Source: Flavobacteriales bacterium UBA7666
GTDB lineage: Bacteria; Bacteroidota; Bacteroidia; Flavobacteriales_D; Crocinitomicaceae
DNA length: 64,000 nt
Direction of reading: 5' to 3'
NCBI GenBank assembly: GCA_002483265.1
Contig: DLHO01000027.1
Coordinates: forward strand, 186,001 to 250,000
A program made the position numbers and the translations under genes. Shown here one piece after another: positions 44,385-53,856 of this stretch (its first letter is position 1; the number at the start of each line of letters is the position of its first letter). Under the pieces are notes generated by a model. The model searched no databases. It was given only the letters and a program-made list of their open reading frames with translations, and was not told the DNA's origin.

Positions 44385-45971
44385 ATGTTTCGTTGTCTTG
44401 CTTTATTAACATCCTTTTTTCTACTGCCCATAGCTAATCCCTCCTTCGCTCAAGATACCACATCCGTTTACTTCAAAACGGGTAGCCATAAGATTTCAGC
44501 CTATTCCCAAAGCACTCTGGAAAAAGCATTCCTAAATTTAGATTATACAGATCTCATTGAAATAACATTCATCGGTTATTCAGACAGTATTGGAAATATT
44601 GATTCCAACCAAAGGTTATCTGAAAGAAGGGCAAAAGCAGTTTCAAAAGCCACCAAAGGATATTTAAGCTCTAAGATTTCAATCATAACGGAATCGAAAG
44701 GAGAGTTGCCAAGAAAGGTAGATAGCTTAAGCAGACGAGTTGATATTGTCTTTCGATACAACTCACTTGCAGATATCAATGAGAAGGATACTCTAATCAT
44801 ACAGCCAGATGATCCAAGGTGTTTTTTCATCGATTCCTATTTTGAGGCTTACAGCAATGCCAAAATCAAGGTGAATAAAAAGAAAAAGATAGTTTACTTG
44901 CAAGTGCTCAATTATCCTGAGTTTTCCTCCCGGAAATATTATTACGTCAAGAATCCATCCCAACCAAATGCCGTTGCTCAGCGATTGAACTTTAAATTAG
45001 AGACCACCGGAAGTTTGTGGTGGCGTGAGAAACGTTTAACGGCAACTCTTCCCAAGGACAGTTATGATAAGTATGGCTTGTTCTATTTAGAAAATCCGCC
45101 TTGCGATGGCTGCAAAGAACAATTATTTAAAAAGGATACGAATGTTTTCTCAGGAACGAGTATCAACGATAATCATTTCATCATGAGCGTCACACAACTC
45201 AAAGCAAAACTGTTTCGTCCCAATATGCTCCAAATACGAATCCCAAAGGAATTCATGGAGGAAAATGAATCGTACTATGCGGTTAAAGAACTTTGGGATG
45301 GTGGTACCAAAAGTGAAAAGTTGAGTTGGGAAACCAAAAGAGGTAAGAAAAAAGCTGATTATTTCTATTCAAAGATTAAAATCAAGGGTGCAAAATCTGT
45401 TTCCATTGCAAGTCCACAACGTACTTCCCATTGTCGGGGAAGAGGCGGCGAACCTGGATTAGGTTACCACGGCTTGCCTTGCGGCTTCAAGGATGGCTCT
45501 CCTTTTCCGGGAGAATTCTTTTTTACCCCGGGAATTCATGCATTTTATCACAATGATACGGTAACTGCATTTGTTTCTGTGGGAGCAGGTTATGAGCTGA
45601 AACAACACGAGCTTGCAGTAAATATTGGCATCAATCACCGGCTTGGGTTGTACTATTCGGGCTATTACCATTTCAATTTTTTGGATTTCAGTACTATGAC
45701 GAACCGCATGTTGGATCCCTGGCAGAAACTCGGCAATAGCAAATTCACGACCAGGATTAAGGTTTACGCCGGACCTGAATTCCGATCCAGTTACAACAAG
45801 AAATACAAATCTTTTTCCGAACTGAATGTACATCTCGGGTTTTCAGTGGCATGGAACAATGGCTTAAATTATTACATTCAAGGAGGAATGGCCAGAGATC
45901 TATCGAACAGAATCAATACCGGTTTCTATCCCTATATTCAGGCAGGAATTCGGTTCAGATTAAACCTGTAA
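44385..45971 (+). CDS. OmpA-like protein with C-terminal outer membrane barrel-like region
   Basis: A 528-residue exported protein. Signal peptide (MFRCLALLTSFFLLPIANPS...FAQ), then an OmpA-type domain at the N-terminal side (about 25-125: SVYFKTGSHKISAYS, ITFIGYSDSIGNIDSN, LSERRAKAVSK, SRRVDIVFRYN), which is unusual because the domain normally ends such proteins. The middle is unrecognised. The last ~170 residues alternate hydrophobic and polar in strands ending ...PYIQAGIRFRLNL, so an outer-membrane barrel is likely. The stop overlaps by one base the palindromic terminator behind it. Confidence 0.75.
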   Translation: MFRCLALLTSFFLLPIANPSFAQDTTSVYFKTGSHKISAYSQSTLEKAFLNLDYTDLIEITFIGYSDSIGNIDSNQRLSERRAKAVSKATKGYLSSKISIITESKGELPRKVDSLSRRVDIVFRYNSLADINEKDTLIIQPDDPRCFFIDSYFEAYSNAKIKVNKKKKIVYLQVLNYPEFSSRKYYYVKNPSQPNAVAQRLNFKLETTGSLWWREKRLTATLPKDSYDKYGLFYLENPPCDGCKEQLFKKDTNVFSGTSINDNHFIMSVTQLKAKLFRPNMLQIRIPKEFMEENESYYAVKELWDGGTKSEKLSWETKRGKKKADYFYSKIKIKGAKSVSIASPQRTSHCRGRGGEPGLGYHGLPCGFKDGSPFPGEFFFTPGIHAFYHNDTVTAFVSVGAGYELKQHELAVNIGINHRLGLYYSGYYHFNFLDFSTMTNRMLDPWQKLGNSKFTTRIKVYAGPEFRSSYNKKYKSFSELNVHLGFSVAWNNGLNYYIQGGMARDLSNRINTGFYPYIQAGIRFRLNL

Positions 45972-46010
45972 AAACAGTAGGGGCGGAAAATTTTCCGCCC
46001 CTACTGTTTT
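45971..46010. terminator. perfect palindrome, GTAGGGGCG family, copy 1
   Basis: A 40-nt perfect palindrome with 20-nt arms: AAAACA, GTAGGGGCG, then GAAAATTTTC in the centre and the mirror. T-runs follow on both strands, so it can end transcription of both convergent genes (44385 gene and lepA). Shares its core with 57581-57626 and 60490-60529. Confidence 0.9.
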
Positions 46011-46044
46011 GCGAATCAATCGCATATTTTATCAAACAAATAAC

Positions 46045-47841
46045 CTAGTCATTCAATTTCAATACAGCCATAAATGCTTCTTGTGGGATCTCCACTTTAC
46101 CTACCTGGCGCATGCGTTTCTTTCCTTCTTTCTGTTTTTCCAACAATTTACGCTTACGGGAAATATCACCACCGTAACATTTAGCGGTAACATCCTTACG
46201 CAAAGCTTTAATCGTTTCACGGGCAATAATTTTTGCTCCGATAGCTGCTTGGATTGGAATTTCGAATTGTTGTCTCGGGATTAGTTCTTTCAGTTTCACA
46301 CAGATCTTCTTTCCAAGGTCATACGCATTACTGCGGTGAACTAAAGCAGAAAGTGCATCCAATTGTTCCCCGTTCAACAAGATGTCCATACGGATCAAAT
46401 CGGATGTCTTGTATCCGATTGGGTGATAATCAAATGAAGCATAACCACGCGAAACAGATTTCAAACGATCGTAGAAATCGAAAACAATCTCTGCCAAAGG
46501 CATTTCAAAACTTAATTCAACACGATCTTGGGTCAAATACACCTGATTTTTCAATTCACCGCGTTTCTCAATACACAGCGACATAATTTGTCCGATGTAC
46601 TCTGATTTCGTGATAACTTGAGCTTTAATATATGGCTCTTCGATATGATCCAAACTGGATGGATCCGGCAATTCAGATGGGTTGTTCACTAATAGTTTTA
46701 CCTCCGGATTACGAGTTGTATAACAGAAGTAAGAAACGTTCGGTACTGTTGTAATCACAGTCATGTTGAACTCGCGTTCCAAACGTTCCTGAATGATTTC
46801 CATGTGAAGCATTCCAAGGAATCCACAACGGAAACCGAAACCAAGTGCTGCCGAAGATTCTGGTTCAAATACCAGAGATGAATCGTTCAACTGCAATTTC
46901 TCCATGGAATAACGTAATTCTTCGTATTCATCTGTCTCTACAGGATAGATTCCCGCAAATACCATGGGTTTTACGTCTTCGAATCCCTTAATTGGAACCT
47001 CGCAAGGACTTGCTGTAAGCGTAATGGTATCACCAACTTTTACTTCTTTGGCGGTCTTAATTCCCGAAATAATATATCCAACATCACCGGCACGAACTTC
47101 TTGCTTTGGACTCAAATCCATTTTCAGAATTCCTACTTCGTCTGCATTGTAATCTTTTCCTGTATTTAAGAAACGAACTCTGTCGCCTTTCTTGATCACT
47201 CCATTTTTAACCCGGTAATAAGCGATAATTCCTCTAAAGGGATTAAAAACCGAATCAAAAATCATGGCTTGTAATTGACCTTGTTCATCACCTTTCGGAG
47301 ATGGGACGCGCTCGATAATTGCTCTTAAGATATCATCAACCCCCATTCCTGTTTTCCCTGAAGCTTGGATTACATCATTCGGGTCACAACCGATCAATTC
47401 TACAATTTGATCCGTTACTTCTTCCGGATTTGCACTTGGCAAGTCCATTTTATTTAAGATTGGAATGATTTCCAAATCATGCTCCAAAGCCAGGTATAAA
47501 TTGGAAATGGTTTGAGCTTCGATTCCTTGTGTAGCATCTACAATCAGCAAAGCTCCTTCACAAGCCGCGATCGAGCGGGAAACCTCATAAGAGAAATCCA
47601 CGTGTCCGGGAGTGTCGATCAAATTCAATACATACTCTTGTCCTTCAAACTTGTAATTCATTTGAATAGCATGCGATTTAATGGTAATACCGCGTTCCCG
47701 TTCAATATCCATGTCATCGAGAGCTTGCGCCTGCATATCACGATCAGATATGGTTCCAGTAGTTTGCAACAAACGATCGGCCAAAGTACTCTTCCCGTGG
47801 TCGATATGTGCGATAATACAAAAATTGCGGATATGCTTCAT
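46045..47841 (-). CDS. lepA: elongation factor 4 (LepA)
   Basis: Translational GTPase that back-translocates ribosomes. The 598 residues carry the G1 motif AHIDHGKSTL (about 10-19), the switch regions (GITIKSHAIQM), DTPGHVDF, NKMDLP, and the LepA C-terminal domain (IGYKTSDLIRMDILLNGEQLDALS; AIGAKIIARETIKALRKDVTAKCYGGDISRKRKLLEKQKEGKKRM). Length is standard. A TATCTTTG element 4 nt before the ATG suggests a leaderless or nearly leaderless message. It converges with the OmpA-like gene across the palindromic terminator. Confidence 0.98.
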   Translation of the reverse strand: MKHIRNFCIIAHIDHGKSTLADRLLQTTGTISDRDMQAQALDDMDIERERGITIKSHAIQMNYKFEGQEYVLNLIDTPGHVDFSYEVSRSIAACEGALLIVDATQGIEAQTISNLYLALEHDLEIIPILNKMDLPSANPEEVTDQIVELIGCDPNDVIQASGKTGMGVDDILRAIIERVPSPKGDEQGQLQAMIFDSVFNPFRGIIAYYRVKNGVIKKGDRVRFLNTGKDYNADEVGILKMDLSPKQEVRAGDVGYIISGIKTAKEVKVGDTITLTASPCEVPIKGFEDVKPMVFAGIYPVETDEYEELRYSMEKLQLNDSSLVFEPESSAALGFGFRCGFLGMLHMEIIQERLEREFNMTVITTVPNVSYFCYTTRNPEVKLLVNNPSELPDPSSLDHIEEPYIKAQVITKSEYIGQIMSLCIEKRGELKNQVYLTQDRVELSFEMPLAEIVFDFYDRLKSVSRGYASFDYHPIGYKTSDLIRMDILLNGEQLDALSALVHRSNAYDLGKKICVKLKELIPRQQFEIPIQAAIGAKIIARETIKALRKDVTAKCYGGDISRKRKLLEKQKEGKKRMRQVGKVEIPQEAFMAVLKLND

Positions 47842-47845
47842 GGCG

Positions 47846-47853
47846 CAAAGATA
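47846..47853 (-). promoter_or_regulatory. -7 promoter element (TATCTTTG), 4 nt before ATG of lepA
   Basis: On the minus strand TATCTTTG is followed by CGCC and the lepA ATG, the same layout as four other genes in the window. Confidence 0.6.
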
Positions 47854-48034
47854 ATGCTTTTTTTTTCAGTTTTTGCGCGCGAAAAGCGGGTGTTAAAATC
47901 TTCTTATACAGAGTATGTCCCCGAATAACATGATGCCGTTTCGCTTAAAAGCCAAATACCTTACGTCTGCATTCGCAACGAATGAGAATTAAGTCAGCTG
48001 CAGTCACAAGTAGCTTTGGGTGAAAGTAAACAGA

Positions 48035-48727
48035 TTATCTGATCTCATTTAAAATCCCTTTAGGGACAGTTTGCTGGCTATCTGGGAAAAGAATGTAGAA
48101 ATAAAGTTTATTATCGCGGTTAAAGATCAGCAATTCTGTATTGATGGATCTCTTAGGAAGAAGATCATCTTCCATATATAGAACTTCATTTACATAACTT
48201 CCCTTTTTTCCAATGGCTAAATCAAGAATATTTCCATGGATCAATAAGGAATCTTTGGTATGTTTGAGTACTTCAATATGATCTCCGTTGATGGTCAGAT
48301 TAGTATTCACACCATGTACCCGTTGAACATCAATTTTGTAAGTAAATGGGGGACTTCCCTCCATACTATATGAAACAAATAAATCAGCTGTGCTCTTTGC
48401 AGCTTGTAACTTAAAAAGTGATTTTAGATCGGATAGATTATCGGATAATTTACGGACAATCAAATTGTATTTACCCTTGTATCGATAGACAGAGATGTAC
48501 TGATAATGCTTGGATTTGCTGGTATATTGAGCGACAAGATCAGACTTAACAGCTTCCGTAAAATAAATGGAATCATCCGGATGGGCACTAAAACTGACAT
48601 CTTTGATGGAAAAGTCCTTTAAGTTGTTTTTCCCTGAATGAATGGCGATTCTGTTGAGAATTAATCCCATAAAGCAAAGAATTCCAACGGAAGCCAAAAT
48701 AATTAGTACTAATCTGATTTTTTTCAT
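48035..48727 (-). CDS. single-span membrane protein, unknown function
   Basis: A 230-residue protein with one N-terminal transmembrane segment (MKKIRLVLIILASVGILCFM) that may act as an uncleaved anchor. The rest is mostly beta strands with no motif I know. It lies 35 nt downstream of the type B sorting-domain gene on the same strand and may be cotranscribed with it. No regulatory site is clear. The 193-nt gap to lepA has nothing I can name. Confidence 0.7.
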   Translation of the reverse strand: MKKIRLVLIILASVGILCFMGLILNRIAIHSGKNNLKDFSIKDVSFSAHPDDSIYFTEAVKSDLVAQYTSKSKHYQYISVYRYKGKYNLIVRKLSDNLSDLKSLFKLQAAKSTADLFVSYSMEGSPPFTYKIDVQRVHGVNTNLTINGDHIEVLKHTKDSLLIHGNILDLAIGKKGSYVNEVLYMEDDLLPKRSINTELLIFNRDNKLYFYILFPDSQQTVPKGILNEIR

Positions 48728-48762
48728 TGGAATAAAGTTGATTTGTCTTTTCTCGTTCGTAC

Positions 48763-50145
48763 TTACCTTATTAAAGTTAAAAATCCATGACCGGTCACTT
48801 GCGCCTGATTTGGAAAGCTCACTTCATAGGTATAAAAATACACCCCTTCTGAAACCGGTTGATCATTCACTTTTCCATCCCACTTTTCGTGTAGAGCGTT
48901 TAATTCCCTGATCCGATTCCCCCAACGATTCAAAATGGTGACATGAACACCGGTAGAACCGGGGAATGTCAGGAAAAATTCATCGTTGATCCCATCTCCA
49001 TTCGGAGTAAATGAATTAGGGAGTATGGGGTTTTCATGAGTAGAATCGGGTTCATTCGTTGGTCCAAGAATGGTAATGTAGATCATACTGGTATCTGAAC
49101 ACTCACCGTTACTCGCAGTAAGTACAACAGGATAGACTCCGGGTAAGTTGAACGTTGCAGAGACGATTTCGTTGACATTTGTTGTATTGGTTGATAAATT
49201 AGGGGCAAATTGAAAATGAAAGGAAGTAGCATTTTGACTGGAATTGGCGAAATGTACCGTTAATCCCGGATAGCCAATTGTGGAATCCAGTGCCGTAAAG
49301 CTTGCAATGGGTTGTTGCGTACAGTCTGTGGGTTTCCAAGTTATTCCTCGAAGATGAGTTCCATTGAATATCGAATTTGGTGCAAGGTTTACAGTTTGCA
49401 GGGATCCACCATTGACTGAACATTTATTTACAATGTAAGTACCGCTGCCTCTGGCGATAAAAATCTCGTTGTCTTTGACCGTCAAATCTGCCATGGAGTA
49501 ATAAGGAGCTTGACACAGCAAAACAGGGGGATTCAGAAAACTTAAATCCTGTTTGAAAATGCGGCTGTCCGAGTTTACCGAACAATCAAAATAGAAAAGC
49601 CCTCCTTGTTCATCAAATTCAATGGCGTCTGCTTCCGATTCAAGGGCATTCGTTGTCGCGTGACTGAATATTCCTATGATCTGTCCCTGCATAGTGGCAA
49701 GGTTCACCTGAATCAATGTCTCCGAACAATAATCTCCTTGTGATGGACCACCATTCAGGCTGGCAGAAATATAGAGTTGATTGTTTTGTGGGTTAAACGC
49801 AATTCCTTCCATCACAGAAATGGTATGTCCGGGAACGTTCACAGACCCTAATGTGCTATAGAGACCAGTTTCAGAAATTTTGAATAGCGAATTCCCCAAG
49901 GCAACTTCAATTCCATAATAGCAATTTTGAGATTCGCTCCAATCAAGGCTAAAAGGATCTAAACCGGGGAAATTGATAATGTTCACATATGGGCTCACGC
50001 CGCCATTATTCTTGTTGACTTTGTAAAGCTGATTATTTGCTAAAACAACGAGTGAATCATTGGCAGTTTGTGCATGCCCAAAAAGAGTAAGGAAAAATAA
50101 AATTCCCAGCAGGATTTGTTTCGGATGGAGAGAAGCAGTGATCAT
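48763..50145 (-). CDS. T9SS type B secreted protein with gliding-motility C-terminal domain
   Basis: A 460-residue exported protein. Signal peptide around MITASLHPKQILLGILFFLT, ending near HAQ. The central part is a beta-propeller-like region (SLVVLANNQLYKVNKNNGG, GIAFNPQNNQLYISAS, LEGITWKP-type strands), then a PKD domain (VHFANSSQNATSFHFQF). The C-terminus is the gliding-motility-associated type B domain (LPNSFTPNGDGINDEFFL ... ILNRWGNRI ... GVYFYTYEVSF ... GFLTLIR), a signal for type IX export. Possibly an adhesin or sensor at the surface. ATG 50145 or 50157 are both possible. Confidence 0.9.
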   Translation of the reverse strand: MITASLHPKQILLGILFFLTLFGHAQTANDSLVVLANNQLYKVNKNNGGVSPYVNIINFPGLDPFSLDWSESQNCYYGIEVALGNSLFKISETGLYSTLGSVNVPGHTISVMEGIAFNPQNNQLYISASLNGGPSQGDYCSETLIQVNLATMQGQIIGIFSHATTNALESEADAIEFDEQGGLFYFDCSVNSDSRIFKQDLSFLNPPVLLCQAPYYSMADLTVKDNEIFIARGSGTYIVNKCSVNGGSLQTVNLAPNSIFNGTHLRGITWKPTDCTQQPIASFTALDSTIGYPGLTVHFANSSQNATSFHFQFAPNLSTNTTNVNEIVSATFNLPGVYPVVLTASNGECSDTSMIYITILGPTNEPDSTHENPILPNSFTPNGDGINDEFFLTFPGSTGVHVTILNRWGNRIRELNALHEKWDGKVNDQPVSEGVYFYTYEVSFPNQAQVTGHGFLTLIR

Positions 50146-50295
50146 TGTGTGCAACAAGGATTTATGTGTAACGGGCTGATTTGTTGCTAAACTACAGTTT
50201 TATTTTAAAGATTTTACAGGAATATGAGGGAATGGTTTGTTGGATATATAAAAATCCTTTTATAGTTTCCTCATTTCAAGAATCTGTGTAGTCAA

Positions 50296-51174
50296 TTAAA
50301 CAGTTGGTTTATCCAATATCGTCCGTACAATTCCCTGAATACGTCCCGCCATTTCATCGGTTGCCAGGTCGTTGTCGTCATTTCCAAAAGGATCCTCAAT
50401 TTCTTCTGCTAAGATCTCAATACTAACCAAAACGTAGAAAATAAAAGTGGCTATGATCGAAGAATAGTAGCCGAAATTGACCACAAAGGCAAAAGGAAGA
50501 GTGACCACATAAGTAAAAATGAACTTTTTGAAGAACATGGAATAAGAATAGGGAATAGGTGTGTTCTTAATGCGCTCACAAGCACCAACACAGTCAATAA
50601 ATCCATTGAGATTTCTGTCTAAACGAAGGATGTCTTCTTCAGAAAGCACGCCGGCTTTCTTCAAATCATTCATGCGCTTGTACATGAGTTCTACGATTCC
50701 GGATGGAATATGATCCAAATTTTTTAAGAAGCTGGTTTCTTCTTCCGTCAGGTTCAATAATTCGAATTTGGTACCTTCTCTTAAATGTTCTTTAATACAA
50801 AGTGCAAAATTCCCGATGTGTCGTGCGAAAAAAGCATTGTCATCCGCGGGCAGCTCCAGGGCAGTTAACTTCACCGCCAGATTGCGTGAATCATTTACCA
50901 ATTCACCCCATTTTCTGCGGCCCTCCCACCAACGGTCGTATGCAGTATTAGTTCTGAAAACCAACAAAAGGGATAATACAAATCCTAGAATCGAGTAAAC
51001 TGCGAATAATTTCTCCAGGACTACTGCATCTGCGAAAAAGTGGATCTCAAAGAACGCAATACCCAATGTGAAAAGGAAAATAAAGATCAATTCCTTCCAA
51101 AGAATGGTCAATGTGTCGCTCTTTGTTAAATGGAAAATTAATGCGAGCCAGCTTTTAGGATTGTACGTAATCAT
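50296..51174 (-). CDS. bestrophin-family chloride/anion channel (YneE type)
   Basis: A 292-residue membrane protein of the bestrophin/UPF0187 family, pentameric anion or cation channels. The family motifs are seen: RTNTAYDRWWEGRRKWGELVNDSRNLA (its 5' half R-T-N-x-A-Y-D-R-W-x-E-G-R is diagnostic), the C-terminal helix EEIEDPFGNDDNDLATDEMA, and four hydrophobic stretches. Function in this cell is not known; homologues affect membrane potential and salt response. A TACTTTTG element (51191-51198, minus strand) lies 16 nt before the start. It is divergent from the polysaccharide genes at 51346. Confidence 0.92.
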   Translation of the reverse strand: MITYNPKSWLALIFHLTKSDTLTILWKELIFIFLFTLGIAFFEIHFFADAVVLEKLFAVYSILGFVLSLLLVFRTNTAYDRWWEGRRKWGELVNDSRNLAVKLTALELPADDNAFFARHIGNFALCIKEHLREGTKFELLNLTEEETSFLKNLDHIPSGIVELMYKRMNDLKKAGVLSEEDILRLDRNLNGFIDCVGACERIKNTPIPYSYSMFFKKFIFTYVVTLPFAFVVNFGYYSSIIATFIFYVLVSIEILAEEIEDPFGNDDNDLATDEMAGRIQGIVRTILDKPTV

Positions 51175-51190
51175 GGTTTGTATTGAGAAA

Positions 51191-51198
51191 CAAAAGTA
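51191..51198 (-). promoter_or_regulatory. -7 promoter element (TACTTTTG)
   Basis: Minus-strand TACTTTTG, 16 nt before the ATG of the bestrophin gene. A TAAATTTG element for the divergent gene lies at 51316-51323. Confidence 0.5.
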
Positions 51199-51345
51199 AT
51201 TATTTGTTCTCAGACAGACGGCTTGTTTTTTTGTGATAAAACAGTGAAAAAAAGTGTTTAATTGATTCGTTGAGATAATTTTCCGATAAAAAACGCGTTA
51301 ATCTGGCACAATCAATAAATTTGCAACTCTTAATTGAAACTAGGT

Positions 51346-52341
51346 ATGGAAGAAGGCAGCAAGGTAATGCAGGAACAACGAATGAATTTATTCGTCACCT
51401 TATGGGCTAAGCGTAAAATATTGATCATTGTTACTTCTGCCGGATTGGTAGTTTCTACCGTTGTCGCTTTCCTGATGACACCTTTGTATCGATCTACTGC
51501 AATTGTATTCCCTGCAGCAACCAGTACGGTATCGTTCTCGGAACAGCGAAATGCAAAAGCTTCCTCCATGGACTTTGGTGAAGAAGAACAAGCAGAACAA
51601 TTGATTCAGATCCTGCAGTCTTCTAAAGTGCGCGACAAAGTGGTTCAGCAATTCGATTTGATGAAGCAGTATGAAATTGATCCGAATGATGCAAACAAGC
51701 ATTACAAATTGGTGAAAGAATACAATAGCCACATCTTGTTTGTACGCACACGTTATGGTTCGATCCAGATCGACGTATTGGATAAAGACCCGCAATTGGC
51801 AGCTGATATGGCCAATAAAATTGTGGATTTGATTGATACAGTTAAAAACGAAATGGTAATGGAACGCACAGTTCCCGCTTTTGAGATCAATAAACGGAAG
51901 AAAGAACAATTGGAATCCGATAAAGAAGCGGTGTTAAATCAGTTGGATTCTTTGGCAGCTTTAGGAGTTGTTCCTTTGGAAGGTCGTGCGAATCTATTCC
52001 AAGCTTATGTAGAAGCAAAAAATGCGGAAGACAAAGCAGATTTCAAACGCCGAATTGATATCAACCTGGAATTTGGAGCCGTATTCGATGGATTGGAATA
52101 TGTGCGGAATGAAAAGATTATGAAACTGGCAGATTTCGCATTGTCATACGAACAAGCTGAATCCGATGCAAACACACAGTTCAATCATAAATTCATCGTG
52201 GAACGCGCAGTTGTAGCTGACAAAAAAGACAAACCGAAACGACTGATCATTATGTTGCTGGCGACTTTTGGAACTTTTGTGTTTATGGTCTTTGCCTTGT
52301 TGCTACAAGATAAAATTAAAGAACTTCGCAAGTTAGCTTAA
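51346..52341 (+). CDS. Wzz-like polysaccharide chain-length/export protein
   Basis: A 331-residue inner-membrane protein of the polysaccharide co-polymerase (Wzz) type. Two transmembrane helices flank a helical periplasmic domain: about 24-45 (IVTSAGLVVSTVVAFLMT) and 300-318 (LATFGTFVFMVFALLL). The first periplasmic part shows PLYRSTAIVFPAATSTV and VDIIDTVKNEM-type strands, and a coiled coil near KRKKEQLESDKEAVLNQLDSL. No kinase domain is attached. It is followed 2 nt later by the O-antigen ligase-like gene, so they probably act in surface polysaccharide assembly. ATG 51346 is used instead of TTG 51334. Confidence 0.8.
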   Translation: MEEGSKVMQEQRMNLFVTLWAKRKILIIVTSAGLVVSTVVAFLMTPLYRSTAIVFPAATSTVSFSEQRNAKASSMDFGEEEQAEQLIQILQSSKVRDKVVQQFDLMKQYEIDPNDANKHYKLVKEYNSHILFVRTRYGSIQIDVLDKDPQLAADMANKIVDLIDTVKNEMVMERTVPAFEINKRKKEQLESDKEAVLNQLDSLAALGVVPLEGRANLFQAYVEAKNAEDKADFKRRIDINLEFGAVFDGLEYVRNEKIMKLADFALSYEQAESDANTQFNHKFIVERAVVADKKDKPKRLIIMLLATFGTFVFMVFALLLQDKIKELRKLA

Positions 52342-52343
52342 GC

Positions 52344-53798
52344 GTGGCTTTTTTACGGGAAAATAGTTTATTGTTGACCTTAGGACTGGCGTTTGTCGGT
52401 CTTTTGGGTTACGGATTTTGGTTCGACAACGAATACATTCCATTGATCCCTTATGCCTTAATTGTTCTATTCGTTGCGCTTTTTTATACCGAATACACCT
52501 TCTTTTTTATCATAGCGGCAACACCCTTGTCCATCAATATTGAAGAATACACAGACAGTTTCGGATTGTTTGTCCCCACAGAGCCATTGCTTTTTGGCAC
52601 CATGCTCCTGCTTCTGATTCAAAATCTCCGGTATCCCGTTTTTCCAACTTATTTGCGAAATTCAGCAATCGTTTGGGCCGTCGTTTTTTACCTGGCTTGG
52701 ATCCTTTTCACTTCCATTACTAGTGAGAACATAACTACCTCGTTGAAATTTCTTTTAGCACGCCTTTGGTTTATTGTTCCCATCCTGTTTTACGGAAGTT
52801 CGGTATTCTATGAGCCGAAGAAAATTCGCTGGTTTCTCTGGTTGTTCATCTCCGCCATGATTGTGGCCATTACATACACCATTTTGGTACATGCCTCTTA
52901 CCGTTTCGGAGAAAAGGAAAGTCATTGGGTAATGTGGCCATTCTTTAAGGACCATACGATCTATGGAGCTTTGGTGGCTTTGGTTGTTCCATTAATCTTC
53001 TCATTTTACTTTTCACGCAAACACACTCCACTCTTACAGTTTATCCTAATCGGGTTCATGGTCATCTCTTTGTTGGGACTATACTTCAGTTATACTCGCG
53101 CAGCTTGGTTGAGTGTCTTTTTAGGATTGGTGGTTTGGCTCTTGATCCGGTTCAAGGTCAAATTTTCGTGGCTTGCCGGAATTAGCTTAGTGATTGGAAT
53201 CTACATTTGGGCTTCCTGGGATTCGATTCAACAGGATTTGGCGCGAAACAAATACGAACACACCACCGAAGAATTTGGAGAACGTTTGCAGAGTGCAACG
53301 AACGTTACAACTGATGCATCCAATCTGGAACGAATCAACCGCTGGAACTGTGCCATTGATATGTTCAGAGAACGGCCGTGGGTTGGATTTGGTCCGGGAA
53401 TGTATTCCTTCGAATATGCTCGTTTCCAGCGCCCGGAAAACCTGACGATTATTTCTACCAATTTCGGGAATATGGGAAATGCGCATAGTGAATTCTTAGG
53501 CCCTTTGGCTGAAATGGGTTGGATCGGAATGCTGAGCATGCTGGCTTTGGTTGCAGCCATTTTTTACGAAGGAATTACACTTTACAATGATTGGCCGGAA
53601 GAAGACCGGGAGATGAAAACTTTGTTAATGGGTTTTATTATTTCCTTGTCAACCTATTTCATTCACGGATTCCTCAACAATTTTTTAGATACGGATAAAG
53701 CAGCAGTTCCTATTTGGGCAATGTGTGCTATCTTTATAGCCTTAAGAGCGCGCTTGAATAACATGCAGCACCAAAAGAGATCAGCGACAGCTGATTGA
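52344..53798 (+). CDS. O-antigen ligase/polymerase-like membrane protein
   Basis: A 484-residue protein with about ten to twelve transmembrane helices of the O-antigen ligase (Wzy_C/RfaL) family. The conserved periplasmic loop is seen in PWVGFGPGMYSFEYARFQ and NAHSEFLGPLAEMGWIGML, where the H of N-A-H-S-E is the key conserved residue in ligases. GTG at 52344 is the start; it lies 2 nt after the Wzz-like gene. Together they suggest polymerisation or ligation of a lipid-linked polysaccharide. Donor and acceptor cannot be told from the sequence. Confidence 0.88.
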   Translation: MAFLRENSLLLTLGLAFVGLLGYGFWFDNEYIPLIPYALIVLFVALFYTEYTFFFIIAATPLSINIEEYTDSFGLFVPTEPLLFGTMLLLLIQNLRYPVFPTYLRNSAIVWAVVFYLAWILFTSITSENITTSLKFLLARLWFIVPILFYGSSVFYEPKKIRWFLWLFISAMIVAITYTILVHASYRFGEKESHWVMWPFFKDHTIYGALVALVVPLIFSFYFSRKHTPLLQFILIGFMVISLLGLYFSYTRAAWLSVFLGLVVWLLIRFKVKFSWLAGISLVIGIYIWASWDSIQQDLARNKYEHTTEEFGERLQSATNVTTDASNLERINRWNCAIDMFRERPWVGFGPGMYSFEYARFQRPENLTIISTNFGNMGNAHSEFLGPLAEMGWIGMLSMLALVAAIFYEGITLYNDWPEEDREMKTLLMGFIISLSTYFIHGFLNNFLDTDKAAVPIWAMCAIFIALRARLNNMQHQKRSATAD

Positions 53799-53856
53799 TA
53801 GAATTCGCTCACAAACGAATTGATCCGAAAGAACAAACAAAAGAACCCGAAATAAT

